From assembly GCA_019694555.1 (NCBI GenBank), contig JAIBBS010000053.1:1-45134 (forward strand): a stretch of DNA of 45,134 nucleotides, given 5' to 3'. The notes below the pieces were generated by a model, which ran no database searches, had not been told where the DNA came from, and saw only the letters and a program-made list of their open reading frames with translations. This stretch comes from Nannocystaceae bacterium. Its GTDB lineage: Bacteria > Myxococcota_A > Polyangia > Nannocystales > Nannocystaceae. The translations under genes were made by a program, and so were the position numbers. Shown one piece after another: positions 1-7,702 of this stretch (positions are counted from its first letter, which is position 1; each line of letters begins with the position of its first letter).

Positions 1-216
1 CTGCGCGCCGCAGGGCCGGCCGGTCGCCCGGCACGCTCGGGCCCGAAGGGCCGCCGATCGGCGCGGGCGCGCGACGCGAGGGCGGCCGCGCGCCGGTGCT
101 GGATCCGGTCACGCCGACCACCGCCGTCGGTCGCGACCGCGTGTGCGTGAGCGCCCGCGCACACCGGTGTCCGCGGGGCCCCGAAACCCGCACACCGCGG
201 GCGGGATCTGTTAGGG
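1..216. other. Upstream region without recognisable gene
   Basis: No convincing coding sequence is seen here. A short GGCCC-GAA-GGGCC hairpin lies at 40-52 and could be the tail of a terminator of a gene left of the window. An AGGGA stretch at 213-217 is well spaced (8 nt) to serve as ribosome binding site for the ATG at 226. Confidence 0.4.
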
Positions 217-225
217 ATGGCGCCG

Positions 226-2562
226 ATGGTTTCCGCCCGCGTGTCCTCGTTCGTGATCGTGTTGGCGTCGTTCGCTGCATGGTCGTGCAAGCCGACCACG
301 ACCACGCCACCGCCGACGGGCGGCACGCCGACCGCGGCCGCGAGCTTCGACAACCCCGGCGGCATGTGGATGCCGTCGCAGCTGGCGGCGCAGAAGCAGA
401 CGCTGCAGTCGCTGGGCGTGGCCTTCGATCCCGCGACCTTGCAGGATCCCACGTCGTTCCCGCTGGGCGCGGTCGTCAGCCTCGGCGGCTGCTCGGGCTC
501 GTTCGTGTCGGACCAGGGCCTGGTCATCACCAACCATCACTGCGTGATCGGGGCGCTGCAGAACAACTCCACGCCCGAGCACAACCTGCTGGTGGACGGC
601 TTCCTCGCCGCCGATCACAGCCAGGAGCGTCCGGCCGGCAACCAGCACGTGTATGTCACGCAGTCGCTGACCGACGTGACCGGTGAGGTCACCCAGGGGC
701 TCGACACGATCGCCGACCCCAAGCAGCGCTTCGACGAGATCCACCGGCGCACCCGCGGCATCGAGCAGCGCTGCGAGAGCGCCAACGCCGGGCACGCCTG
801 CGACGTGCGCTCGTTCTTCGAGGGCTCGGAGTACTGGCTGGTCGACGCGCTCGATCTCGCGGACGTGCGCCTGGTCTACGCGCCGCACAGCGGCATCGGC
901 GTGTTCGGCGGCGAGATCGACAACTGGCGCTGGCCCCGGCACACCGGCGACTTCGCGATGCTGCGCGCCTACGTCGGCAAGGACGGCAAGCCCGCGGCGC
1001 CGTCGCCCGACAACGTGCCCTACACCCCGCCGCATCACCTGAAGATCGCCAGCGCGCCGCTGCAGCCCGGCGACTTCGTGATGGTCGCGGGCTACCCCGG
1101 CCGCACCAACCGCCTCAGCACGGCCGCCGAGGTGCGCGACGCGATGCAGTGGCGCTATCCCCGGGACATCGAGCGCTACGGCGAGACCATCGCGGTGCTC
1201 GAGGCGCTGGGCAAGGAGCGACCCGAGCTGGCGATCAAGGCCGCCAGCCGCGTGCGCCGGCTCGCGAACTACTACACCAACTTCAAGGGCATGCTCGAGG
1301 GCCTGCAGAAGGGCGGGCTCGCCGATCAGAAGGCCAAGGCCGAGGCCGAGCTCGAGGCGTGGATCGAGGGGGACGCGGCGCGCAAGGCCAAGTACGGCAC
1401 CGTGCTCGACGAGCTCGCCGCGCTCGATGCCGAGTACCGCAAGACCCGCGATCGCGACGCGGTGCTGCGCGAGCTCGCCGAGGCGAGCTCGCTGGTCGGC
1501 GCGACCCTGGCGTTCGCGGTGATGATCGACAACCCCGAGGTGCCGCGCGCAGAGCTGCAGGCCGGCATCGACGCGGCCGCCAAGGGCTTCGACCCGGATC
1601 TCGATCGCGCGCTGCTGCGTCTGGCGCTGACCCGCGCGGTGCGCCAGCCGGCCGAGAGCCGCCCCGACGAGGTGCTCACGGCGCTGCTCGGACCGCAGCC
1701 GCAGGGCGGCGACACGGCGGCGTGGATCGAGGCCGGCCTGACCAAGCTGTTCGCCAAGACCAAGCTCACCGACACCAAGTTCCGCGCCAAGCTGCTCGCG
1801 GCCAAGGACCTCGCGGCGCTGCGCAAGCTCAAGGATCCCTTCGTCAAGGCCGCGGTCGAGGTGCGCAGCAGCTACATCGAGGCGCGGCAGCGCGAGGACG
1901 TGCGCGCCGGCAACATGTCGCGGCTGCGCCCGGTGTTCGTCGCGGCGCTGCGCGAGTGGAGCAAGACCCCGCTGGCACCCGACGCCAACAGCACGCTGCG
2001 GATCACCTACGGCACGGTCAAGGGCTACGAGCTCGGCGGCACCAAGTACGAGCCGTTCACCACGCTGTCGCAGATGGTCGCCAAGCACACCGGCCAGTCG
2101 CCGTTCGGTCTGCCCGCGACCGCGCTCGCGGCGGCCAGGGCCGACAAGGCGCCGTACGTGGCCTCGGGCCTGGCCGACGTGCCGCTCGACTTCCTCGCCG
2201 ATCTCGACATCACCGGCGGCAACTCGGGCTCGGCCACGCTCAACGCCAAGGGCGAGCTGGTCGGGCTCGCGTTCGACGGCAACTACGAGTCGATCGCCTC
2301 GAACTGGATGTTCATCCCCGGCATCACGCGCTCGATCCACGTCGACGTCCGCTTCATCGAGTGGGTGCTCGACGCGGTCGACGAGGGCGATCACCTGCTG
2401 CGCGAGATGGGCGTGACGCCCAAGCTCACCGCGCAGTCGACCAAGGCCGAGTCCGGGCCGCCCCCGGCCCAGCCCGAGCCGGCGGCCGTGCCGGAGCCGC
2501 CCGCGACGCCGGCGACCCCGGCCGCGAACACGCCCGCGACGCCGCCCAAGGTCGCGGGCTGA
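226..2562 (+). CDS. S46 family dipeptidyl peptidase (DPP7/DPP11-like), probable lipoprotein
   Basis: Predicted secreted serine exopeptidase that removes dipeptides from peptide N-termini. The first 20 residues form a short signal sequence ending in AAWSC, an imperfect lipobox, followed by a Thr/Pro linker. The S46 landmarks are all present: the catalytic His in ITNHHC (about residue 105), the conserved DNWRWPRHTGDF block near 232-243 that carries the Asp region, and the catalytic Ser in TGGNSGS (about 667) followed by GLAFDGNYESI. The length, about 778 residues, is slightly above the usual 700-720 of the family because of a C-terminal tail rich in Pro and Ala. I prefer ATG 226 over ATG 217 because only 226 has a spaced AGGGA. 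The family call is firm; P1 preference (acidic versus hydrophobic) cannot be read here. Confidence 0.93.
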   Translation: MVSARVSSFVIVLASFAAWSCKPTTTTPPPTGGTPTAAASFDNPGGMWMPSQLAAQKQTLQSLGVAFDPATLQDPTSFPLGAVVSLGGCSGSFVSDQGLVITNHHCVIGALQNNSTPEHNLLVDGFLAADHSQERPAGNQHVYVTQSLTDVTGEVTQGLDTIADPKQRFDEIHRRTRGIEQRCESANAGHACDVRSFFEGSEYWLVDALDLADVRLVYAPHSGIGVFGGEIDNWRWPRHTGDFAMLRAYVGKDGKPAAPSPDNVPYTPPHHLKIASAPLQPGDFVMVAGYPGRTNRLSTAAEVRDAMQWRYPRDIERYGETIAVLEALGKERPELAIKAASRVRRLANYYTNFKGMLEGLQKGGLADQKAKAEAELEAWIEGDAARKAKYGTVLDELAALDAEYRKTRDRDAVLRELAEASSLVGATLAFAVMIDNPEVPRAELQAGIDAAAKGFDPDLDRALLRLALTRAVRQPAESRPDEVLTALLGPQPQGGDTAAWIEAGLTKLFAKTKLTDTKFRAKLLAAKDLAALRKLKDPFVKAAVEVRSSYIEARQREDVRAGNMSRLRPVFVAALREWSKTPLAPDANSTLRITYGTVKGYELGGTKYEPFTTLSQMVAKHTGQSPFGLPATALAAARADKAPYVASGLADVPLDFLADLDITGGNSGSATLNAKGELVGLAFDGNYESIASNWMFIPGITRSIHVDVRFIEWVLDAVDEGDHLLREMGVTPKLTAQSTKAESGPPPAQPEPAAVPEPPATPATPAANTPATPPKVAG

Positions 2563-2663
2563 CGCGAACTGCCACGCGCGCGGCCGGACCGCGCGCACGC
2601 CCGCGACGGACCGCGGTGGGCCAAATCGCTTGCGCCCACGGCTGCGGACCGTACGCGGCCTTC

Positions 2664-3566
2664 ATGCACACCGGACCCGATGCGATCCCCATCGTCGTGG
2701 CCGAGATCGGCTGCAACCACAAGGGTGAGTTCGAGCTGGCCAAGGAGCTGGTGCGCACGGCCGCGCAGTTCTGCCAGGTCGACGCGGTGAAGTTCCAGAA
2801 GCGCAACCCCAAGGAGCTGCTCAGCCCGGAGCAGTACGCCGCGCCGCATCCGGATCCCAGCCACGCCTACGGTCGCACCTACGGCGAGCATCGCGAGTTC
2901 CTCGAGCTGTCGATCGAGCGCCACGCCGAGCTCAAGGCGCTGTGCGAGTCGCTGGGCATCGACTACTCGTGCAGCGCGTGGGACATGACCTCGGCGCGCG
3001 AGCTCGCGAGCCTCGAGCCGTCGTGGATCAAGATCCCCAGCGCGTGCAACACCGACTTCGAGATGCTGGGCTGGCTCTGCGAGCACTACGCCGGCGGCCT
3101 GCACATCAGCCTGGGCATGACCACGCGCGCCGAGGAGCGCACGCTGATCGAGCAGCTCGACGCGCACGGTCGCCTCGGTGACACCGTGCTGTACGCGTGC
3201 ACGTCGGGCTATCCCGTGGCGGTCGAGTCGCTGTGCCTGCGCGAGATCTCGCGGCTGGCCGACACCTACGGCGACCGCGTGGCCGCGATCGGCTTCTCGG
3301 GCCACCACGTCGGCATCGCGCCCGACGTCGCCGCGATCACGCTGGGTGCCGCGTGGGTCGAGCGCCACTTCACGCTCGATCGCACGTGGAAGGGCACCGA
3401 CCACGCGGCCTCGCTCGAGCCCGACGGGCTGCGGCGGCTGTGTCGCGACGTCCGCAACGTCGCGCGTGCGCTGAGCTACCGCGACGAGGAGATCCTCGAG
3501 GTCGAGCGCGCCACGCGGGCCAAGCTCAAGCACGTGGCCAAGCCGCGCCTGGTCCGCGCGGCCTGA
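2664..3566 (+). CDS. NeuB-type N-acetylneuraminate/sialic-acid-like synthase, catalytic domain only
   Basis: The protein (300 residues) matches the TIM-barrel domain of NeuB enzymes, which condense phosphoenolpyruvate with an N-acyl amino sugar to give a nonulosonic acid. Visible motifs are VAEIGCNHKGE near the N-terminus, DAVKFQKR, the SCSAWD and IKIPSACNTD strands, LHISLGMTT, and GFSGHHVGI followed by VERHFTLDRTWKGTDHAASLEP, which fits the metal- and substrate-binding end of the barrel. NeuB proteins normally add a C-terminal SAF (antifreeze-like) domain of about 60 residues; here the protein stops shortly after the barrel. No other nonulosonic-acid genes are nearby. It could act on a different sugar or with a separate SAF protein. 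ATG 2664 was chosen because similarity begins right after it. Confidence 0.88.
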   Translation: MHTGPDAIPIVVAEIGCNHKGEFELAKELVRTAAQFCQVDAVKFQKRNPKELLSPEQYAAPHPDPSHAYGRTYGEHREFLELSIERHAELKALCESLGIDYSCSAWDMTSARELASLEPSWIKIPSACNTDFEMLGWLCEHYAGGLHISLGMTTRAEERTLIEQLDAHGRLGDTVLYACTSGYPVAVESLCLREISRLADTYGDRVAAIGFSGHHVGIAPDVAAITLGAAWVERHFTLDRTWKGTDHAASLEPDGLRRLCRDVRNVARALSYRDEEILEVERATRAKLKHVAKPRLVRAA

Positions 3567-3633
3567 GCGCCCGGCAGCCTATGCGGACGGGCTCTCGTCG
3601 CGGAGCTTGCTCTCCAGAGACTGAGCCGGGCGC
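3567..3633. terminator. Bidirectional terminator-like stem between convergent genes
   Basis: A perfect 9-bp inverted repeat, GCGCCCGGC at 3567-3575 and GCCGGGCGC at 3625-3633, starts immediately after the stop of the NeuB-like gene and precedes the stop of the leftward DUF4388 gene. The loop of 49 nt holds smaller self-complementary pieces. There is no T-run, as expected in such GC-rich DNA. Confidence 0.5.
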
Positions 3634-3649
3634 GTCGCGGGCGCGTCGC
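3628..3649. repeat. 11-bp tandem duplication
   Basis: GGGCGCGTCGC occurs twice head to tail (3628-3638 and 3639-3649), followed by a partial third copy. It lies between the convergent NeuB-like and DUF4388 genes and overlaps the right arm of the terminator-like stem. Confidence 0.7.
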
Positions 3650-3654
3650 GGGCG

Positions 3655-5955
3655 TCAGAGCGTGTCCATGATCTGCATCGCGAGCTCGCAGTAGGGATTG
3701 AGCTCGAGCGCACGATCGAGGGCCTCGCGCGCGCGCTGCGGCTGCCGCAGTGCGCGGTAGATCGCACCGCGGTAGGCGTGCACGATGTCGAGGCTGGGGT
3801 CCATGGTCTGGGCGTAGTCCAGCAGCTCGAGCGCGTGCTCGGCGGTGTCCTTGTCCTCGCCCGAGGCCAGGAAGCGCGCGTAGGCCAGCATCGCGTGCAG
3901 CTCGGCGACGTCGAAGCCGGCCTCGTAGGCCTCCTCGAGCAGCGCGACCGCGCCGGCCCAGTCGCCCTCGGCCATCGCGGCCTCGGCCTCGTTGAAGCGG
4001 ACCGCACCGACCATCTCGGGGTTGGGGTCCTGCTCCATCGTGGCCTCGGCGCCGGCGTAGCGCGCGGGCGCAGCCGCGGGCGCCTCGCCGAGGTCGACCG
4101 CGTCGAGCTCGTCGAAGCTCACCAGGTCGCTGGCGGCGGCGAGCTCGGGCGGCTCTTCGTCGAGTGCGAGGTCGTCGTCGATGGCGTCGGGCGTGATGCC
4201 CAGCGCCTCGGGCGACAGCTCGTGCTCGGGCTCGACCGAGATCGACGACGGCTCGATCAGATCGGCATCGATCTCTCCGGTCGAGAGCGCGTCGAGCTCC
4301 TCGGGCTCGAGCTCGAGCCCGGTGAAGTCGCCGTCCTCGAGCCGCACGCTGTCGAGCTCGTCGACGCCCAGCAGGTCGGAGCCGATCGAGTCGACCGAGA
4401 TCGGTGCGAGCACGGCCGGGCCCGACGACGATCCCACCGGCAGCGGCTCGAGCCCGGCGTCGAGCACGGTCGCGTCGGGGTCGGACTTGCCGGAGTTGCG
4501 CGGCACCGGCCGCGGCGAGCTCGGCTCCGCGACGGTGTCGACGTCGACGGGTTGGATGTCGAAGAACGCCGCCGCGCCGAACTCGTCGGCGGGCTCGTCG
4601 GTGTCGGCGAGCAGCGGCACCGGCTCGTCGACCGACTCGTCGAGCGCCGCGCCCAAGGTGGTGGCGGCGCTCGGCGTCACCGCGGCCGGAGCCGGCGTGG
4701 GCGTCGGCGTCGGCTCGGCGATCGCGGCCACAGGCGGCGCGGGTTCGGGCGCGGCCACGGCCACCGGCGCAGCCACGGCGACCGGCGGCGCGGCGACCGG
4801 GATCACCGGCGTGGGGGCGCGCGCGGCCGCCGGGCTGGGCTCGTCGAGCAGCCCGTCGAAGCTCTCGTCCTCGCCGAAGTCGATCGCCTCTTCGAAGCTC
4901 TCGACCACGCCCGCGGGCTCCGCGGCCACCAACGCCTGCGGCAGCTCGGGCTTGGGTCGCATCGCGGACACCGAGTGCTGCGTGGGCCCGGGCCCCGCGT
5001 CCTCGTCCTCGACGCCGGCGAACTCCGCCTCGTGATCGCCCAGCAGCGCGCGCACCTTGGGCAGCTCGCCCGGCAGCGGCGTGTCCTCGTACTCGGTGAC
5101 GACGTCTTGCGCCTCGAAGCCGGGCGCGAACGCATCGTCGGCGCCGGCGCTGCCGTCGAAGCTCGGGCGCGCCGGCGCGGCGCGGGCCGGTTGCGGCTCG
5201 TCGACCAGCGCGACCACGCCCGACTGCACCAGCCCGTACAGCAGCGCCGCGGGGTTGGCCACGCCGGGCTCGACGGCGCTGCCGATCACGGTCTTGAGCA
5301 TGCGGCTGCCGTCGAGGCACGCGACGAAGAACGCCTCCTCGAGCGTGAGCTCGAGCCCCAGCTCGCGCGCGAACTCGCCGGGGTGGCCGCGCAGGGTGGG
5401 GTAGAGCGTGAGCGAGTCGGCCAGGGCCGTGCGCGCGCGGTCCTCGGTGCAGCGATCCTGGATCGCCGCCAGGATCACGCCCTCGGCGGAGGTGTCGAGC
5501 CGCACGCCGAAGACCTGACCACCGGCCTCGATCTTGAACTGATAGCGGCCGTCGTCCCACGAGAAGATGTCGAACAGCTTGGCGCGCAGCTGTGCCTGCA
5601 GGCCGTAGCGCAGGTTGCCCTCGGAGAGGATGCCCATCTCGACCAACAGCTCGCCCTGCTTCTTGCCGGTGCGGCGGATGGCCTCGAGCGTCTGCTCGCA
5701 CTGCTCCTGCGTGATCAGTCCCTCCTGCGCGAGCACCTGACCGAGGCACTCGGACAGCACGTTGCTGCGCACGAAGACCGGCTGGCCCTCTTCGAAGAAC
5801 ACGACCTTCTTGGTCTGGCCCGACAGCAGGTACAAGCTGCCGGTCAGGTTCGCGCGCGCGATCTCGCGGATCAGCCGTGGGAACGGGAAGCGGCGCAGCG
5901 ATCCCTTGGTGGGAAAACCGAGCTGCGGTTCTGGAGTTGCCTGCGCCGTGGCCAT
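3655..5955 (-). CDS. DUF4388 (PATAN) domain protein with C-terminal TPR repeats
   Basis: 766 residues in three parts. Residues about 15-250 resemble the DUF4388/PATAN module of deltaproteobacterial signalling proteins, with GSLYLLSGQTKKVVFFEEG, FVRSNVLSECLGQ and LFDIFSWDDGRYQFK. Residues about 250-640 are low-complexity, acidic and rich in Pro/Ala, probably a disordered linker. The last 120 residues form two or three tetratricopeptide-like repeats (WAGAVALLEEAYEAG, ALELLDYAQTMDPS, AREALDRALELNP). PATAN domains are thought to act as interaction or regulatory modules alongside receiver domains; the target is unknown here. It is transcribed leftward, convergent with the NeuB-like gene and divergent from the GlmU-like gene. 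It has no predicted signal peptide, so it is probably cytoplasmic. Confidence 0.85.
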   Translation of the reverse strand: MATAQATPEPQLGFPTKGSLRRFPFPRLIREIARANLTGSLYLLSGQTKKVVFFEEGQPVFVRSNVLSECLGQVLAQEGLITQEQCEQTLEAIRRTGKKQGELLVEMGILSEGNLRYGLQAQLRAKLFDIFSWDDGRYQFKIEAGGQVFGVRLDTSAEGVILAAIQDRCTEDRARTALADSLTLYPTLRGHPGEFARELGLELTLEEAFFVACLDGSRMLKTVIGSAVEPGVANPAALLYGLVQSGVVALVDEPQPARAAPARPSFDGSAGADDAFAPGFEAQDVVTEYEDTPLPGELPKVRALLGDHEAEFAGVEDEDAGPGPTQHSVSAMRPKPELPQALVAAEPAGVVESFEEAIDFGEDESFDGLLDEPSPAAARAPTPVIPVAAPPVAVAAPVAVAAPEPAPPVAAIAEPTPTPTPAPAAVTPSAATTLGAALDESVDEPVPLLADTDEPADEFGAAAFFDIQPVDVDTVAEPSSPRPVPRNSGKSDPDATVLDAGLEPLPVGSSSGPAVLAPISVDSIGSDLLGVDELDSVRLEDGDFTGLELEPEELDALSTGEIDADLIEPSSISVEPEHELSPEALGITPDAIDDDLALDEEPPELAAASDLVSFDELDAVDLGEAPAAAPARYAGAEATMEQDPNPEMVGAVRFNEAEAAMAEGDWAGAVALLEEAYEAGFDVAELHAMLAYARFLASGEDKDTAEHALELLDYAQTMDPSLDIVHAYRGAIYRALRQPQRAREALDRALELNPYCELAMQIMDTL

Positions 5956-6323
5956 CGTCGTGCAGCTGCGGTCGGGCGCGAGCGAGTGCGGCGGCCGGGC
6001 GAGCGGCCGCGCGGCCCGGGCCGCAGGGTTCGCAGCATCATCCTACGCAAAACGGTCGCGAGTTGTCCCGCACGGCGCGCCTTTGCCCGGGCCGCAGGCC
6101 GAAGGCCGCGGGCGCCCGCGGGACGCGGCGTGGCAGCCCTGCTGCACCCCGACGCATGCGTGCAGGGGGCCGGCGGGCCGGATTGCCCACGCCGGCGCGG
6201 AAGCGGCTACGGTTCGGGGCGCCCAACCCCGCTCGCGCGCGTGCGTCGAGGTCGTGCGCGGCCCCTGGGGGCCGGTGCGATCCAGCCCCGCGGCACCGCG
6301 GGGGACCCCGACCGGTCGAGCCC
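5956..6323. other. Divergent intergenic region with weak promoter candidates
   Basis: No gene is supported in these 368 bases. A rightward TTGCCC (6183-6188), 19-nt spacer and TACGGT (6208-6213) could drive the GlmU-like gene with a leader of about 100 nt. On the minus strand TAGGAT (6045-6040) could serve the DUF4388 gene. Both are guesses from hexamer similarity. Confidence 0.25.
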
Positions 6324-7112
6324 ATGTCGCTGCCCACCCCGAGCCCCGCCACCACCACGCCCACCGACGACGACCCCCTGCCCGGGTTTTGCGCGATCCT
6401 GCTCGCCGCGGGCAAGGGCACGCGCATGCGCTCCGAGCTGCCCAAGGTGCTGCACCCCTTCCGCGGTGAACCCTTGGTCGTGCACCCGCTGCGCACGGCC
6501 GCGAACGCCGGCGCGCGCGTGGTCGTGGTCGTGGTCGGGCACGGTCGCGCCGAGGTCGAGGCGACCGTGCGCGCGGATGCCAGCGCCGCGGCGCTGCAGC
6601 TGCGCTTCGCCCACCAGGCCGAGCAGCTGGGCACCGGTCACGCCGTGTTGATCGCGCTCGCGGAGATGACCGATCTGCACGGCCCCGTGCTGGTGCTCTC
6701 GGGCGACGTGCCGCTGGTCACCGCAGCGACGCTGCGGCAGCTGGTGCGGGCAGCGACGGCGGGCGCGATCGGTCTGGGCGTGTTCACGCCGCCCGACACC
6801 ACCGGCTACGGTCGCATCCTGCGGGCCGCGGATGGTCGCGTGGTCGGCATCCGCGAGCACCGCGACGCGAGCCCCGACGAGCGTGCGATCACGGAGTGCA
6901 ACGCGGGGCTGTACTGCTTCGACCTCGCGCTGCTGCGCACGGTGTTGCCGACGGTCCGGCGTGACAATGCGCAGGGCGAGATCTACCTGACCGACGTGAT
7001 CGCCGCGGTCGCACCGGACGCGCGCATCGCCACGATCGACATCCCGCTGCTGCAGGCCGCGGGCGTGAACAGCCCCGAGGAGCTCGCGGCGCTCGAGCGC
7101 GCCGCGGGCTGA
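6324..7112 (+). CDS. NTP-transferase, GlmU N-terminal (uridylyltransferase) domain only
   Basis: This 262-residue protein matches the pyrophosphorylase half of GlmU, which makes UDP-GlcNAc from UTP and GlcNAc-1-phosphate. The signature LLAAGKGTRMRSELPKVLH is at about residues 30-48, followed by HQAEQLGTGHAV, VLSGDVPLV with the metal-binding Asp, GYGRILR, ITECNAGLYCFD, and NAQGEIYLTDV. Full GlmU is about 450 residues with a left-handed beta-helix acetyltransferase domain; nothing of that domain follows here, and the next feature is a hairpin and a gene on the opposite strand. The substrate is likely a sugar-1-phosphate, but whether this is the cell's housekeeping enzyme cannot be said. ATG 6324 is the only good start before the signature. 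Confidence 0.88.
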   Translation: MSLPTPSPATTTPTDDDPLPGFCAILLAAGKGTRMRSELPKVLHPFRGEPLVVHPLRTAANAGARVVVVVVGHGRAEVEATVRADASAAALQLRFAHQAEQLGTGHAVLIALAEMTDLHGPVLVLSGDVPLVTAATLRQLVRAATAGAIGLGVFTPPDTTGYGRILRAADGRVVGIREHRDASPDERAITECNAGLYCFDLALLRTVLPTVRRDNAQGEIYLTDVIAAVAPDARIATIDIPLLQAAGVNSPEELAALERAAG

Positions 7113-7161
7113 GCGAAGCTCCCTTTGCATCGACTGAGCAAAGCGACCGGAAGGTGAGGGG

Positions 7162-7187
7162 CCCGTGACCGGCTCGGCCGGCACGGG
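7162..7187. terminator. GC-rich terminator hairpin, copy 1 of a repeated element
   Basis: CCCGTG-A-CCGGC-TCG-GCCGG-CACGGG forms an 11-bp stem with a single bulged A and a 3-nt loop, in the 112-bp spacer between convergent genes. A sequence variant with the same outer stem and flanking GGGG is found at 34801-34828, also between convergent genes. Confidence 0.7.
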
Positions 7188-7224
7188 GAGCGGACGCGGA
7201 GCGTGCTCGTCCGCGGACGTTCCC

Positions 7225-7605
7225 TCAGCTCTGGCGCTGCAGCGTCTGCTCGACGATCGCGCGCAGCTCGGCGATGTCGAAGGGCTTCTCGACGAAGCGC
7301 GAGCAGCCTGCCGACAACGCCTGCTCGCGCTCGTGCTTCATCACGCTGGCACTGATCGCGATCATCGGGATCCGCGACAGCACCGGATCGGCCTGCATCT
7401 GCCGCGCGAACTCGAAGCCGTCCATGCCCGGCAGATCGAGATCGACCAGCGCGAGCGCGGGTGCGTCGCGCCGCGCCGCGACCAGCCCGTCCTCGCCGCT
7501 GCCGACGCCGACGACCTCGTAACGACCGCCGTGCTCCAGCACCTTGCGCACGAGCGCGAGGTTGGCCGCGTTGTCCTCGACGTAGAGGATCCGCGTGCGC
7601 GACAT
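7225..7605 (-). CDS. Single-domain response regulator (CheY-like receiver)
   Basis: A 126-residue stand-alone receiver. It has the acidic pair in YVEDN (E10, D11), the phospho-acceptor Asp55 in VDLDLPGMDG, Ser85 in AISAS, and Lys107 in VEKPFD, so all residues needed for phosphorylation are present. No output domain follows. It is transcribed away from the Omp85/DUF4390/kinase operon across an 97-bp spacer, so the NtrY-like kinase at 9870 is a candidate partner; this is inferred from position only. The start at ATG 7605 lies 11 nt after a TACACT box. Confidence 0.9.
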   Translation of the reverse strand: MSRTRILYVEDNAANLALVRKVLEHGGRYEVVGVGSGEDGLVAARRDAPALALVDLDLPGMDGFEFARQMQADPVLSRIPMIAISASVMKHEREQALSAGCSRFVEKPFDIAELRAIVEQTLQRQS

Positions 7606-7616
7606 GCCTGGGCGAC

Positions 7617-7622
7617 AGTGTA
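7617..7622 (-). promoter_or_regulatory. -10-like box TACACT for response regulator
   Basis: On the minus strand GACGCGCTACACT (7629-7617) ends 11 nt before ATG 7605. The same 13 bases occur in the opposite direction at 7679-7691, so the divergent promoters form an inverted repeat. No clear -35 is seen. Confidence 0.5.
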
Positions 7623-7685
7623 GCGCGTCCGCGCTGCCGCGCGACCGCGGTCGCACCGGGGCGCAAAGCCGACGCGCCGACGCGC

Positions 7686-7691
7686 TACACT
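7686..7691 (+). promoter_or_regulatory. -10-like box TACACT for Omp85-like gene
   Basis: GACGCGCTACACT (7679-7691) ends 11 nt before GTG 7703, placing the expected transcription start 3-5 nt from the start codon. It mirrors the box at 7617-7622. Confidence 0.5.
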
Positions 7692-7702
7692 CGGCGCCCG
7701 CC

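Noticed and set aside
211..2598. Long minus-strand reading frame opposite the S46 peptidase
   Set aside because: It is an Arg/Gly/Leu-rich shadow of the real gene, which has clear catalytic motifs; the same applies to the other long opposite-strand or frame-shifted frames over known genes.
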